DNA from: Burkholderiales bacterium
GTDB lineage: Bacteria; Pseudomonadota; Gammaproteobacteria; Burkholderiales; Burkholderiaceae_C
Assembly (NCBI GenBank): GCA_030604135.1
Contig: JAUVWL010000006.1
Location: forward strand, 144,690-208,689
Direction of reading: 5' to 3'
Length of the DNA stretch: 64,000 nucleotides
Below are positions 18,461 to 27,530 of this stretch, piece after piece. Within the stretch, counting starts at the first letter, position 1. Each line of letters starts with the position of its first letter. The notes under the pieces were generated by a model. That model searched no databases, was not told the DNA's origin, and saw nothing but the letters and a program-made list of their open reading frames with translations. The position numbers and the translations under genes were made by a program.

Positions 18461-19381
18461 ATGGACCTGAAACAGCTGGAGTATTTCGTTCGTGTGGCCG
18501 AGCTGGGCAGCTTCACCCGCGCCGCCCTGGCCCTCGACGTGGCCCAGCCGGCCCTCTCTCGGCAGGTGCGCCTGCTTGAGGTGGAGCTGCGCCAGAACCT
18601 GCTGGTGCGCAATGGCCGCGGCGCAGTCCCGACCGAAGCTGGCCGCCTGCTGCTGGAGCATGGGCGCGGCATCCTGCACCAGGTCGAACGCGCCCGCGAA
18701 GAGCTGGGTCGGGTGCGCGGCGCTCTGGCCGGGCGGGTCGCCATCGGCCTGCCGCCCAGCGTAGCCCGGGTGCTCACCGTGCCTCTGACTCGGGCCTTCC
18801 GGCAGCACCTGCCGGAGGCCAGCCTGTCGATCAGCGAAGGCCTGTCGGTCACCATGATCGACTGGTTGCGCACCGGTCGGCTGGACATTGCGGTGCTCTA
18901 CAACGCCCCGCCAAGCGACGAAATCGAAGCCACGCCGCTTGAAGACGAGGAGCTGCTGCTGGTGCAGGTCCGCCCGGCCGGACTGGCCGAAGAACCGCCC
19001 CCTGGGCCGGTGGCCCTGGCCGAGGTGGCGACACTGCCGCTGGTCATCCCCAGCCGACCCAACGCGGTGCGCATGCTGGTGGAGGCCGAGATGGCCAACA
19101 TCGGCCAGCGCCCGAGCGTGGCGCTGGAGATCGATGGCGTATCGGCCATTCTGGACCTGGTGGCCGACGGGGTCGGGGTCGCCTTGCTGTCGCGCAACGC
19201 GGTCGAGAGCTCGGTGCGACCCTCGGCCTACCAGACGCGTGCGGTCGTCGACCCGGTGCTGCGCACCCGGCTGAGCACCGCCACCAGTTCGCTGCGGCCG
19301 ACCACACTCACCCAGCAAAGCGCCATCGGGCTGATTCGCGAGACCTGGCTGTCGATCGGGCCCCGACCCCGGACCGCCTGA
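18461..19381 (+). CDS. LysR-family regulator, probably PmdR-like
   Basis: This is a 306-residue LysR-type activator. The winged helix-turn-helix is MDLKQLEYFVRVAELGSFTRAALALDVAQPALSRQVRLLE (residues 1-40; written here only to mark the family signature regions ELGSFTRAA and QPALSRQVRLLE). The effector domain carries RVAIGLPPSVARVLTVPL and DGVGVALLSRNAV. It is transcribed divergently from the pmd operon, the usual arrangement for an autoregulated LysR activator, so regulation of protocatechuate catabolism is likely. Its ligand is probably protocatechuate or a pathway intermediate. Confidence 0.85.
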   Translation: MDLKQLEYFVRVAELGSFTRAALALDVAQPALSRQVRLLEVELRQNLLVRNGRGAVPTEAGRLLLEHGRGILHQVERAREELGRVRGALAGRVAIGLPPSVARVLTVPLTRAFRQHLPEASLSISEGLSVTMIDWLRTGRLDIAVLYNAPPSDEIEATPLEDEELLLVQVRPAGLAEEPPPGPVALAEVATLPLVIPSRPNAVRMLVEAEMANIGQRPSVALEIDGVSAILDLVADGVGVALLSRNAVESSVRPSAYQTRAVVDPVLRTRLSTATSSLRPTTLTQQSAIGLIRETWLSIGPRPRTA

Positions 19382-19393
19382 CCGGACATCCGC

Positions 19394-20365
19394 TCAGCCC
19401 AGCCAGCCCGGGCTTGCGCGCATCAACCACAGAACGGCGCTGAGGGTGAAGAACGAAGCGGTGGTGGTGGCAAACAGCGCCGCGGCCGCCCAGCGTTCCT
19501 GACCGTGCCTGTGCGCCAGGATGGCATAGATACCGAGCATGGGCATGGCCGCAGACAAGACGGCCGCCACGCGCAACTCGCCCTCGGGCACCGGCAGGCC
19601 CAGCGCGGCAAAGACCGTCACCGCCAGCCAGACGGCGGCCGGGTGCCACATCAGCTTGCCTGCCGCAATGAAGGCCAGCTTCCCGCGCATGCCCTTCACT
19701 TCCAGACCCACCAGATTGCCGCCGATGATGAACAGGGCCAGCCCGCCTGCGCCGGCAGAGAACAGCGTGACGGTCCGGTCCAGTGTGGCCGGCAGCGACC
19801 AGCCTGAGAGCGCCACCAAAAAACCCAGCACGATGCCGATGATCATGGGGTTGCGCCCCAGTCGCTCCAGCGTTTGCCGCAGCACCTGGGCCAGGGTCGG
19901 CCGCACGCCCTGGTGTGCCCCGGCGTCAGCCAGCGCAAACAGCAGCGGCAACTTGAGCAGGTTCTCCACGATCAGGTTGAGCGCCAGAATGACGCCGGCC
20001 AGCGGCCCGAACAGCAGCAGCATCACCGGGTAGCCAATGTAGCCACTGTTTGAACACGTCATGCCCATGGCCACGTAGGCACTCTCGGTGAGCGGGCGTC
20101 CGCGCAGCTTCCACCACCACAACAGTCCGCCGGCCAGCACCAGCAGCGAACCGCCGGCATAGACCAGCAGGTAGCCCGGCCGCAACACATCGGCCAGCGG
20201 CCGCGATGCCAGCGAATGGAACAGCAAGGCGGGCAGCGCCACCTGCAGGACGAACTTGCCCAGCACCCGCATGTCGTCGCGGCTGAAAATGCCCCAGCGC
20301 ACACACACAAAGCCGACCGCCATGCACAGGTAAATCGGGCCGGTGATGGCCAGGATGTCCAGCAT
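19394..20365 (-). CDS. AEC-family permease (auxin efflux carrier-like)
   Basis: This is a 323-residue membrane protein with about ten hydrophobic segments in the AEC fold. The N-terminus MLDILAITGPIYLCMAVGF and the motif TCSNSGYIGYPVMLLLFGP (the family NxGYxGxP element) are clear. Bacterial AEC proteins such as MdcF move organic acids or malonate. It lies 11 bases after the dehydrogenase gene and converges on the LysR gene. With the TctC-type receptor gene upstream it may form a small acid uptake or export unit. Confidence 0.88.
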   Translation of the reverse strand: MLDILAITGPIYLCMAVGFVCVRWGIFSRDDMRVLGKFVLQVALPALLFHSLASRPLADVLRPGYLLVYAGGSLLVLAGGLLWWWKLRGRPLTESAYVAMGMTCSNSGYIGYPVMLLLFGPLAGVILALNLIVENLLKLPLLFALADAGAHQGVRPTLAQVLRQTLERLGRNPMIIGIVLGFLVALSGWSLPATLDRTVTLFSAGAGGLALFIIGGNLVGLEVKGMRGKLAFIAAGKLMWHPAAVWLAVTVFAALGLPVPEGELRVAAVLSAAMPMLGIYAILAHRHGQERWAAAALFATTTASFFTLSAVLWLMRASPGWLG

Positions 20366-20376
20366 GGGCAGCAGAC

Positions 20377-21315
20377 TCAGGCGGCCGGATCGTTGGCGGT
20401 CGGGTCGTTGGCCGCCGGCCGTGCCGCCAGCAAGGCATCGGCATAGGCCTGCCAGGCGGACGCGACCCCGAGCGCACGGAATTGGCCCGCCCGCGCCTGG
20501 CCGGCCATCCAGTCGTGCTTCTCGGCGATGGCGGCGGACATGAAGGGCTCAAACCCGGCCTCGCGCACGGTGTTGGCCACCTCCCGCATTTCTTCGGCGC
20601 GGCGTCGGCCGTGCTGGGCCACCCGGCTGAAAAAGTAAGTCCCCTGCTTGGTCCAGTCAATGCCTGGAAAGGTCTCCTGCAGGGTCGCGATCATGGCGTC
20701 TTCGACGCCGTAATGGCGGGCTGTGGTGTAGCTCTCGATCACCAGGGCCTCCAGGCCCTTGATCATGACGCTGCGGCACATTTTGGTGGCCGAGGCCACG
20801 CCCAGCCGGTCGCTGGCCAGCTGGGCCACCATGCCCAGCGCCTGCAGCACGGGGAGCAGCGGGTCGGCATGGGCGCCCCCGACCAGCATGGGCACGCGGA
20901 TGCCGTGGGGTGGCACCGAGGTCATGACCCCTGCTTCGACGTAGCGGCCACCCGCAGCGTCAATGCAGGCCGCTGCCCGCTGTTTGGTGCCGGGCGATGC
21001 CGAGTTGAGGTCCAGGAAGAAACAGCCCGGCGTGAGGTGCGGCGCAACGGCCTCGGCCACCGCCAGCGTGTTCGATGCCGTCACGGCAGAGATCACCAGA
21101 TCCGACGCGGCCGCCAGGCTGGCCACGCCATCGCAGGCACGGACACCGGCCTGCGCGGCGTGGGCCAGGGCCTCGCCTCGCAAGGCCGGGTCGGCGAACT
21201 TCAGGTCCCAGGCCAACACACAGGTCACCTTGGGCTTCAAGGCCGCGGCAAAAATGCGACCCACCTCGCCATACCCGACCAGTCCGACCCGCAGGTTCTT
21301 CGTATCCAGACCCAT
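20377..21315 (-). CDS. NAD(P)-dependent beta-hydroxyacid dehydrogenase-like protein (DUF1932)
   Basis: This is a 312-residue two-domain protein of the 6-phosphogluconate/3-hydroxyisobutyrate dehydrogenase superfamily. The Rossmann motif VGLVGYGEVGRIFAAALK is at residues 8-25, the substrate motif FFLDLNSASPGTKQRAA follows, and the second domain begins ATKMCRSVMIKGLEALVIES, typical of the DUF1932 C-terminal domain; the catalytic Lys lies in ATKMCRS. The ATG at 21315 follows a good AGAGGAG. Co-transcribed with the TctC and AEC genes. The substrate is unknown. Confidence 0.82.
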   Translation of the reverse strand: MGLDTKNLRVGLVGYGEVGRIFAAALKPKVTCVLAWDLKFADPALRGEALAHAAQAGVRACDGVASLAAASDLVISAVTASNTLAVAEAVAPHLTPGCFFLDLNSASPGTKQRAAACIDAAGGRYVEAGVMTSVPPHGIRVPMLVGGAHADPLLPVLQALGMVAQLASDRLGVASATKMCRSVMIKGLEALVIESYTTARHYGVEDAMIATLQETFPGIDWTKQGTYFFSRVAQHGRRRAEEMREVANTVREAGFEPFMSAAIAEKHDWMAGQARAGQFRALGVASAWQAYADALLAARPAANDPTANDPAA

Positions 21316-21328
21316 GCGCTGTGCTCCT

Positions 21329-22324
21329 CTATCGGCGTTCGATGCCGGCACGCTCGATCACCTCGCTCCAGCGCCGGATGTCGCTGGCCAGCAAGTCGGC
21401 GGCCTGGTCGGGTGAACTGCCCGCGGCATCCACATTGAGATCGGCCAGTTTGCGACGGACCTCGGGCTGCGTCAGCGCGGCGTTGATTTCGCGGTTGAGC
21501 CGCTCAACGGTGTCCGCTGGCGTGCGCGACGGGGCGGCCAGTGCGTTCCACGACGAAGCGACAAAACTGCCCAGCCCCTGTTCGGCGGCGGTCGGCACAT
21601 CGGGCAAGGAGGTGGCACGCCGCTGCCCGGTCACGGCCAGCGCCCGCAGGGCACCGGCCCTGATCTGTGGCAATGCGGGCCCCAGTATCTCGACGGCGGC
21701 ATCCACCTGCTGGCCACGCAAGGCGGCCACCAGGGCCGGTGTGCCGTTGAAAGGCACGATCTGCACATCCACCGCAGCGCTCGACTTGAACAGCTCGGCC
21801 GCCAGGTTCTGCGTGCTGCCTACACTGATGCTGCCCACATTGAGTCTGCCGGGGTTGGCGCGGGCATGAGACACCAGATCACCCAGGGTCTTGAACGGTG
21901 ACTCGGTCGGCACCAGCACCGCCATGTCGAAGGTGCCCAGGGTCGAGATCGGTGTGAAGTCCTTCACCGTGTCGAACGGCAGGCTGCGGAACAGGCCGGC
22001 GGTGACCGCCGTGCCGTTGGACATCAGAAACAGGGTGTGGCCGTCGGGTTCGGCCCGCACCACCGCCTCGGCCGCGACCACGCCACCGGCGCCGGGTCGG
22101 TTGTCGATCACCACGGGCTGGCCCAGTTGCGCGCTCAGTTGCTGGGCGACCGCCCGGGCCGTCAGATCACCGACGCCACCGGCTGCAAAGGGAACCACGA
22201 TGCGCAGACCGCGGGCCGGAAAAGCCTGCGCCAGTGCAGGCCAGGGCCAGGCACAGGCAGCGGCGGCAGATGCCAGCCCGACCAGCACCACGCGCCGGCG
22301 CCCCGCGAAGAAGGCTTTGTCCAT
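21329..22324 (-). CDS. Tripartite tricarboxylate receptor (Bug/TctC family)
   Basis: This is a 331-residue exported solute receptor. The N-terminus has basic residues (GRRRVVLVGLASAAAACAW) and a signal peptide ending near PALAQA. The mature part begins FPARGLRIVVPFAAGGVGDL, the Bug-family hallmark, with VIDNRPGAGG for ligand carboxylate binding and TRAEPDG-like VVRAEPDGHTL. No TctA or TctB permease lies nearby, as is common for orphan Bug proteins of Burkholderiales. It is separated from dctM by a strong terminator and so starts its own transcript. Confidence 0.9.
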   Translation of the reverse strand: MDKAFFAGRRRVVLVGLASAAAACAWPWPALAQAFPARGLRIVVPFAAGGVGDLTARAVAQQLSAQLGQPVVIDNRPGAGGVVAAEAVVRAEPDGHTLFLMSNGTAVTAGLFRSLPFDTVKDFTPISTLGTFDMAVLVPTESPFKTLGDLVSHARANPGRLNVGSISVGSTQNLAAELFKSSAAVDVQIVPFNGTPALVAALRGQQVDAAVEILGPALPQIRAGALRALAVTGQRRATSLPDVPTAAEQGLGSFVASSWNALAAPSRTPADTVERLNREINAALTQPEVRRKLADLNVDAAGSSPDQAADLLASDIRRWSEVIERAGIERR

Positions 22325-22371
22325 GAAACGCTCCTCACTGTTGCAAACGCCCAATGTAGCCGGCAGAAAAA

Positions 22372-22395
22372 AGGCCTGCAAACGCGCGCAGGCCT
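22372..22395 (-). terminator. Intrinsic terminator behind dctM
   Basis: AGGCCTGC and GCAGGCCT form a perfect eight-base-pair stem with an eight-base loop; on the minus strand the stem is followed directly by a run of T (CCTTTTTTCTG). It lies 38 bases behind the dctM stop and splits the TRAP operon from the tctC gene. Confidence 0.88.
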
Positions 22396-22433
22396 CTTTC
22401 TGTCAGAAACGACACCCGATACCTGTGCGCTGT

Positions 22434-23750
22434 TCAGAGCCTCAGCACGAACAGAACGATGCCAGGGAACATCAACAGAATGCCGGTGCGGATCAGGTCG
22501 CTGGCGACGAAGGGCATGACCGCTTTGTAGGTGTGCGTGATGGGCGTGTCCTTGGACAGCGAATTGATCACGAAAAGGTTCATGCCCACCGGTGGCGTGA
22601 TGAGCCCCACCTCCACCACGATCAGCACCAGGATACCGAACCAGATCGCCAGCTCCTCGGGCGAGAGGCCGAAATCGAGCACCGAGACGATAGGAAAAAA
22701 CACCGGGATGGTCAGCAGAATCATGGACAGCGAATCCATGAAGCAGCCCAGAATCACGTACAGCACGAGAATCGCCACCAGGACCATGATGGGGTTCACA
22801 TCCCAGCTGCCCACGATGTTGGCCGCTTCCTGAGGCAGCTGCGACAGCGCCAGAAAGGTGTTGTATACCCCGGCGCCGAGCACGATCATGTAGATCATGC
22901 CGGTGGCCGCTGCCGTGCCCAGAATGGCCCCCAACAGCGTCTTTCGGTTCAGACCCCCACTGAACCAGGCCGCCAAGCCCGTGCCGAAGGCACCCACGGC
23001 AGCCCCCTCGGTGGGCGTGAAGACACCGGTGTAGATACCACCGACCACCGCCAGAAAAATCACCAGCACCGGCCACACCTTGGCGGTGGCCAGCAGGCGT
23101 TCTTTCATGGGCATCGGGGGCATGGAGCCCATTTCATGGGGCTTGAGGCGGGCGTAGATGGCTATCACGATCATGTAGCCAAGCGCCGCCAGCAGGCCCG
23201 GCACGAAGGCGGCCAAGAACAGCTTGGCGATGTTCTGCTCGGTCAGGATGGCGTAGATCACCAGCACCACCGAAGGTGGAATCAGGATGCCCAGGGTGCC
23301 GCCCGCCGCCAGACAGGCGGTGGAGATGCCCCCCGCATAACCGGCTCGCTTGAGTTCGGGCAAGGCCACCTGGCCCATGGTGGCGGCGGTGGCCAGCGAG
23401 GAACCGCAGATCGCGCCAAAGCCGGCACAGGCACCGACGGCCGCCATGGCCACGCCACCCTTGCGGTGCCCGATCCAGGCCTCGGCGGCCTTGAACAGGG
23501 CCTGGGACAGCCCCCCCAGCGCCGCGAACTGCCCCATCAGCAGGAAGAGGGGAATCACCGACAAGGAGTAGTTTGAGAAGGTGCTGTAGGTGACCTGCTT
23601 GAGCTGGTTCAGGATGGGCATGTAGCTGCCATAGACCATCCATGCACCACCCAGACCGCAGACCAGCATGGCCAGCCCGATCGGGATACGGACAAAGATC
23701 AGCAGCAGCAGGATCGGGAAGGACCAGAGGGCCAGTTCAATATTGCTCAT
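22434..23750 (-). CDS. dctM: TRAP transporter large permease subunit
   Basis: This is a 438-residue inner-membrane protein with about 12 hydrophobic segments, the DctM subunit that couples solute uptake to sodium. Recognisable parts are IFVRIPIGLAMLVCGLGGAW at the N-terminus, GACAGFGAICGSSLATAATMGQVALPELKRAGY and LIPPSVVLVIYAILTEQNIAKLF, and the C-terminal LITPPVGMNLFVI. It lies three bases after dctQ and completes a P-Q-M set. The solute is not predictable; organic acids are usual. Confidence 0.93.
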   Translation of the reverse strand: MSNIELALWSFPILLLLIFVRIPIGLAMLVCGLGGAWMVYGSYMPILNQLKQVTYSTFSNYSLSVIPLFLLMGQFAALGGLSQALFKAAEAWIGHRKGGVAMAAVGACAGFGAICGSSLATAATMGQVALPELKRAGYAGGISTACLAAGGTLGILIPPSVVLVIYAILTEQNIAKLFLAAFVPGLLAALGYMIVIAIYARLKPHEMGSMPPMPMKERLLATAKVWPVLVIFLAVVGGIYTGVFTPTEGAAVGAFGTGLAAWFSGGLNRKTLLGAILGTAAATGMIYMIVLGAGVYNTFLALSQLPQEAANIVGSWDVNPIMVLVAILVLYVILGCFMDSLSMILLTIPVFFPIVSVLDFGLSPEELAIWFGILVLIVVEVGLITPPVGMNLFVINSLSKDTPITHTYKAVMPFVASDLIRTGILLMFPGIVLFVLRL

Positions 23751-23753
23751 GTC

Positions 23754-24275
23754 TCAGTGCCCCGCGCTGCCGTCAACAGCCCAGCCTTCGGGTTCGGAAA
23801 AAATGCCCAGCTGCGTCAAGGTGCGGGCGATATAACAGAGGCAGCCAACCACCGCCCCGACAAAGCACAGGGCGTAAGCCCACCAGACGGGCATCAGCAA
23901 GATGAACGTCGTCTCCATGTATTCCTTCTTCTCCAGCATGCCTTCCCACAGCCGCCAGGTCAGGATCAGCCAGACGACCAGCATCAACACGTCACTCAGA
24001 ATGTTGATGAGGCGCCTGAACCAGCCCGGCGCATGCATGTACAGCAGATCCACCGTGGCATGGCTGCCGCGCACGTAGCACCAGGGCAGAAAAAAGAACA
24101 CGGCAATGCCGATGCCCATTTCCACCAGCTCGAAATCGCCCGGCACGGGCTTGAAACCGAAATCGATCAAGGCCCGGCCGGCTACGCTGACCACCACCAT
24201 GAGGGTCAAAGCCACCAACAGGATGCCGCCGAGGATGGCGGTCCACTTCGAGAGTCGGTAAACAAAAGAAATCAT
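23754..24275 (-). CDS. dctQ: TRAP transporter small permease subunit
   Basis: This is a 173-residue protein with four hydrophobic segments typical of DctQ. The N-terminal segment has WTAILGGILLVALTLMVVVSV and the conserved ELVEMGIGIAVFFFLPWCYVRGSHATVDLL motif region (key residues ELVE and HATVD). The C-terminus is charged. It sits between dctP (160 bp upstream) and dctM (three bases downstream) and pairs with DctM in the membrane. Confidence 0.9.
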   Translation of the reverse strand: MISFVYRLSKWTAILGGILLVALTLMVVVSVAGRALIDFGFKPVPGDFELVEMGIGIAVFFFLPWCYVRGSHATVDLLYMHAPGWFRRLINILSDVLMLVVWLILTWRLWEGMLEKKEYMETTFILLMPVWWAYALCFVGAVVGCLCYIARTLTQLGIFSEPEGWAVDGSAGH

Positions 24276-24435
24276 CGGCTTTCCGCTGGTGTGTGGGTGT
24301 CTCGTATGGTGTCTTCAGCGTGCCCTGGCAGGGCGTTCATGAAAAGGGCGGGCCGCGCGACTATAAACCAGAGTTTCGTTTGGATAAATTCGTTTCACCA
24401 AAAGAAACCGCCATGGGCCGCAGCGACCCGAGGCA

Positions 24436-25464
24436 TCACTTGGCGTGCTTGGCAATCAGTGCCTGAGCTTCCTTGATCAGGGTCGTCCCGTCGATGCTCT
24501 TGCCAGCCATTTCTTTCACCCAGTCGGCCTCGACCGCGGCCGCTGTGCGCCGCCAGCGCTGGGTCTCCGCCATGTCCAGGGCCACGATGTTGTTGCCGGC
24601 GTTCACCGCCAGTTCACGCCCCAGTTTGTCGCCTTCATCCATGGCGCGGCCGAACAGGGCGGCGACTTCGATTCCCGAGTTGTTGTCGATTACCTTCTTC
24701 AGGTCATCGGGCAACTTGTTGTAGGCGGCTCGGTTCATCGAGAAGGCAAAGGTCTGGGTGTAGAGCCCCGCTGTGCCGGCAAAGGTGGTGTGGTTCTTCA
24801 CCAGTTCGTGCACCTTCAGCGGAGGCGCCACTTCCCAGGGAATGGTGGTGCCGTCGAGCACGCCTTTCGACAATGCTTCAGTGACGGCCGGCACCGGCAT
24901 GCCCACCGGCGTGGCCCCCAGCTTGGTGAGCATGTTGTTGATGATGCGAGAGCCGCCACGGATCTTCATGCCGCGCAGACTCTCCAGGCCGGTCACCGGC
25001 TGTTTGGTGTGGAAAAGCCCCGGACCATGGGTGTGCACAGCAATCAGCTTGACCTCGCGAAACTCGTCGGCAGCAAATTTTTCGACGTACTCCTGAATGG
25101 CCTTTGAAGACTGTTCGGCACTGCCACTCATGAAGGGCAGCTCGAACACCTCTGTCTTGGGAAAGCGACCGGGCGTGTAACCCAACACGGTCCAGGTGAT
25201 GTCGACCACACCATCGCGCGCCTGGTCAAACAGCTGCGGAGGCGCGCCACCGAGCTGCATGGCGTGAAACAGCTGCACCTTGATTCGGCCACCCGAGTCA
25301 GCCTCCACCTTCTGAGCCCAGGGCGCGATGGCTTTGGCCGGAATCGTGGCCTGCGAAGGCAGCATCTGATGCAGCCGCAAGGTGAAAGTCTGCTGGGCAT
25401 GAACGGCCCCGGCTGCCAGCAAGGCAGCGAGGGCAACGAGAGAGCGACGGCTGATCGGGGTCAT
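24436..25464 (-). CDS. dctP: TRAP transporter solute receptor (first copy)
   Basis: This is a 342-residue periplasmic receptor of the DctP family. The N-terminus MTPISRRSLVALAALLAAGAVHAQQ is a signal peptide. The mature part has TLRLHQMLP, QLFDQARDGVVDITW and RGMKIRGGSRIINNM, where the conserved Arg binds the solute carboxylate, and GTTIPWEVAPPLK. It lies upstream of dctQM in the same operon. It closely resembles the next receptor gene, with long identical stretches such as PKTEVFELPFM, showing a recent tandem duplication. Confidence 0.92.
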   Translation of the reverse strand: MTPISRRSLVALAALLAAGAVHAQQTFTLRLHQMLPSQATIPAKAIAPWAQKVEADSGGRIKVQLFHAMQLGGAPPQLFDQARDGVVDITWTVLGYTPGRFPKTEVFELPFMSGSAEQSSKAIQEYVEKFAADEFREVKLIAVHTHGPGLFHTKQPVTGLESLRGMKIRGGSRIINNMLTKLGATPVGMPVPAVTEALSKGVLDGTTIPWEVAPPLKVHELVKNHTTFAGTAGLYTQTFAFSMNRAAYNKLPDDLKKVIDNNSGIEVAALFGRAMDEGDKLGRELAVNAGNNIVALDMAETQRWRRTAAAVEADWVKEMAGKSIDGTTLIKEAQALIAKHAK

Positions 25465-25609
25465 GGCAGGTCTCCTGTCTGGATGGTGGGCTGGCTCGCG
25501 TCCTGTCGGACAGCGCCACCATGACTGTGCTTCTTCAGGGCGCCGATGAATAGGCGTCTGATGCACTTTCAGCTATAACACGACAGCATGAAGTGGGCAC
25601 GAGGTCACA

Positions 25610-25637
25610 GTAATTGATGAGTTTGCTCATTAATTAC
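25610..25637. promoter_or_regulatory. AT-rich inverted repeat upstream of the TRAP operon
   Basis: GTAATTGATGAG and CTCATTAATTAC are complementary at 11 of 12 positions around a TTTG loop. It lies in the 261-bp spacer between the two receptor genes, about 145 bases before the first dctP start, in an otherwise GC-rich region. It looks like an operator for a dimeric repressor; no regulator gene is adjacent. The rest of the spacer shows nothing else. Confidence 0.5.
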
Positions 25638-25725
25638 ACGAAAATCAAGGCGTCGAGTGTCCACGGGTTTCCTTGGACGTCGACGCCGAGCTGGGCCCGA
25701 TGGCCGCGCCATCGGGCCAGTCAGG

Positions 25726-26757
25726 TCACTTCTTCTCGTGCTCGGCGATGAGTGCCTTGGCCTCGGCCAGCAGCTTGGCTCCATCGATACCCCGGCGCTG
25801 CATCTCGGCGATCCAGTCCGCCTCCACCGCTGCGGCCGTCTCCCTCCAGCGACGGGTCTCGGTCTCGTTCAGCGCCACGATGTTGTTGCCCGCCTGCTCG
25901 GCCAGCTGACGGCCACGGATGTCGCCCTCGTCCTGCGTGCGGGCAAACATGGCTCCCATCTCGGGACCGGAGTTGTTGTCGATGACCTTTTTGAGGTCCG
26001 CCGGCAGGCGGTTGTAGGCCGTCTTGTTCATCGCCACAACAAAGGTGGTCACGTACAGCGCACGGTCACCCGCGAAGGTGGTGTGGTTCTTGACCAGTTC
26101 CTGCACCTTCAGGGCCGGCGCCACCTCCCAGGGAATGGTGGTGCCGTCCAGCACCCCTTTGGACAGGGCCTCGGTCACCGCCGGCACGGGCATGCCCACC
26201 GGGGTGGCACCCAGCTTGGTCAGCATGTTGTTGACAATGCGGGTGCCTCCGCGAATTTTCATGCCACGCAGGCTCTCCAGTCCGGTCACCGGCTGACGGG
26301 TGTGGAACAGGCCAGGGCCGTGCGTGTGGAAGGCCAGCACGTGCACGTCGCGGTATTCGTCCATCGCGTTCTTCTGCACATAATCCCAGAGGGCACGGGA
26401 GGTCTTTTCCGCCGACAGGCCTGCCATGAACGGCAGCTCGAAGACTTCGGTCTTGGGGAAGCGGCCAGGCGTGTAGCCCTGCAGCGTCCACACGATGTCC
26501 ACCACGCCGTCGCGTGCCTGGTCAAACAGCTGGGGCGGCGTGCCGCCAAGCTGCATGGAGCTGAACATCTGGACCTTGATACGGCCATTGGACTCCTTCT
26601 CGATTTTCTCGGCCCACGGAAGAATGGCCTTGGACGGCACCGTGCCCTGCGGCGGCAGGAACTGGTGGAAGCGCAAGGTGACCTCCTGCGCCAAGGCGCC
26701 CATGCTGGTCGATGCGGCGAGGGCCATTGCGGCGATGCTGAATTTCCATGAAGCCAT
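25726..26757 (-). CDS. dctP: TRAP transporter solute receptor (second copy)
   Basis: This is a 343-residue DctP-type periplasmic receptor. The signal peptide is MASWKFSIAAMALAASTSMGALAQ, followed by EVTLRFHQFLPPQG and the conserved MKIRGGTRIVNNMLTKLG. It is very similar to the receptor 261 bp downstream but has no permease genes of its own, so it may share DctQM with a different solute. Its promoter contains a GGTTAT-N5-ATAACC palindrome, also found before the amidohydrolase gene at 31000-31863. The ATG at 26757 begins the signal peptide; an upstream frame extension is not supported. Confidence 0.9.
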   Translation of the reverse strand: MASWKFSIAAMALAASTSMGALAQEVTLRFHQFLPPQGTVPSKAILPWAEKIEKESNGRIKVQMFSSMQLGGTPPQLFDQARDGVVDIVWTLQGYTPGRFPKTEVFELPFMAGLSAEKTSRALWDYVQKNAMDEYRDVHVLAFHTHGPGLFHTRQPVTGLESLRGMKIRGGTRIVNNMLTKLGATPVGMPVPAVTEALSKGVLDGTTIPWEVAPALKVQELVKNHTTFAGDRALYVTTFVVAMNKTAYNRLPADLKKVIDNNSGPEMGAMFARTQDEGDIRGRQLAEQAGNNIVALNETETRRWRETAAAVEADWIAEMQRRGIDGAKLLAEAKALIAEHEKK

Positions 26758-26826
26758 CTGAGTCTCCGGTGAATGGGTGAACCACAAATGTCCTTGACAG
26801 GACGGACGAGCCTTCTTGAAGCTCTT

Positions 26827-26843
26827 GGTTATCATTTATAACC
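26827..26843. promoter_or_regulatory. Candidate operator GGTTAT-N5-ATAACC before dctP copy 2
   Basis: GGTTATCATTTATAACC is a perfect six-base inverted repeat with a five-base centre, 70 bases upstream of the receptor start. A near-identical element (AGTTATTCTTTATAACC) occurs at 31914-31930. The remaining spacer to 26938 also contains GTGTAAACCCTAGG at about 26865. Confidence 0.55.
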
Positions 26844-26938
26844 ATAAGCAGGACCAAACGCACGGGTGTAAACCCTAGGTTGCCAGGCCCTGGCGAGACC
26901 GAAAGTCCGACTCCGATTCAGGCAGCGCCAGATCGGTA

Positions 26939-27391
26939 TCAGGCTGCACGCCCCCCTGTGGATGGGTAACTGCGCCCCACCGCCAGGCCGTGCTGGCGCG
27001 CCCGGTAGATCAGGGTGGCGCGCGTGATGCCCAGGTGTCTGCCCGCTGCCGACGCATTCCCTCCGGTCTTGCGCAATGTGGCTGCGATCAGCCCGGCTTC
27101 CATGCTCTCAAGCGTCTGAGCCGGCGGCTGGGCTGCCTCAGGCCCATCGCGTGCCGGCCCGGATGCCAACTCACCCACCAGCCGTCCGCCCGAGGCGTCC
27201 GGCTGGGCACCCAGGCTGAGCACACCTTCACCCAGCGCTTCGCCCCCGCGAAACAGGTGATGGACATCGATGGGCTCGCCATCGCTGACCATGATGACCG
27301 CGCGCTCAATCAGGTTCTGCATTTCGTGAATGTTGCCGGGGTAGGCGTAGTTGAACAGCGCCTTGACCGCCCGCTGGGTGAAGCCCGGCAC
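26939..27391 (-). pseudogene. C-terminal remnant of a sigma-54-dependent activator
   Basis: The frame encodes only the end of an AAA+ sigma-54 activator: PGFTQRAVKALFNYAYPGNIHEMQNLIERA is the C-terminal AAA subdomain (key residues PGNIHEMQN), then a linker, then a Fis-type helix-turn-helix LRKTGGNASAAGRHLGITRATLIYRAR. The sensor domain and the Walker motifs are missing; upstream the frame has no family similarity and an unrelated hydrolase gene starts on the other strand at 27531. Fis-domain sequence resembles XylR/DmpR-type aromatic sensors. The first possible start (GTG at 27391) has no ribosome site, so I call it a truncated pseudogene. Confidence 0.72.
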
Positions 27392-27530
27392 ATCGCGCCG
27401 GCAGCGCGCGCAGCAGCTTGCCCTGGGCCACGGCGGCGCTGACCCTTCCGAGCGCCACCTCGGCCCGTTCGCGCACCCAGGGCACCAGTTTCTGGATCAA
27501 GTCCACCATCCCTTTCTGACAGGCATCGCC

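Noticed and set aside
18373..18888. N-terminal extension of the solute-binding-like protein
   Set aside because: It is antisense to the LysR gene, Arg/Ser-rich and outside the binding-protein fold.
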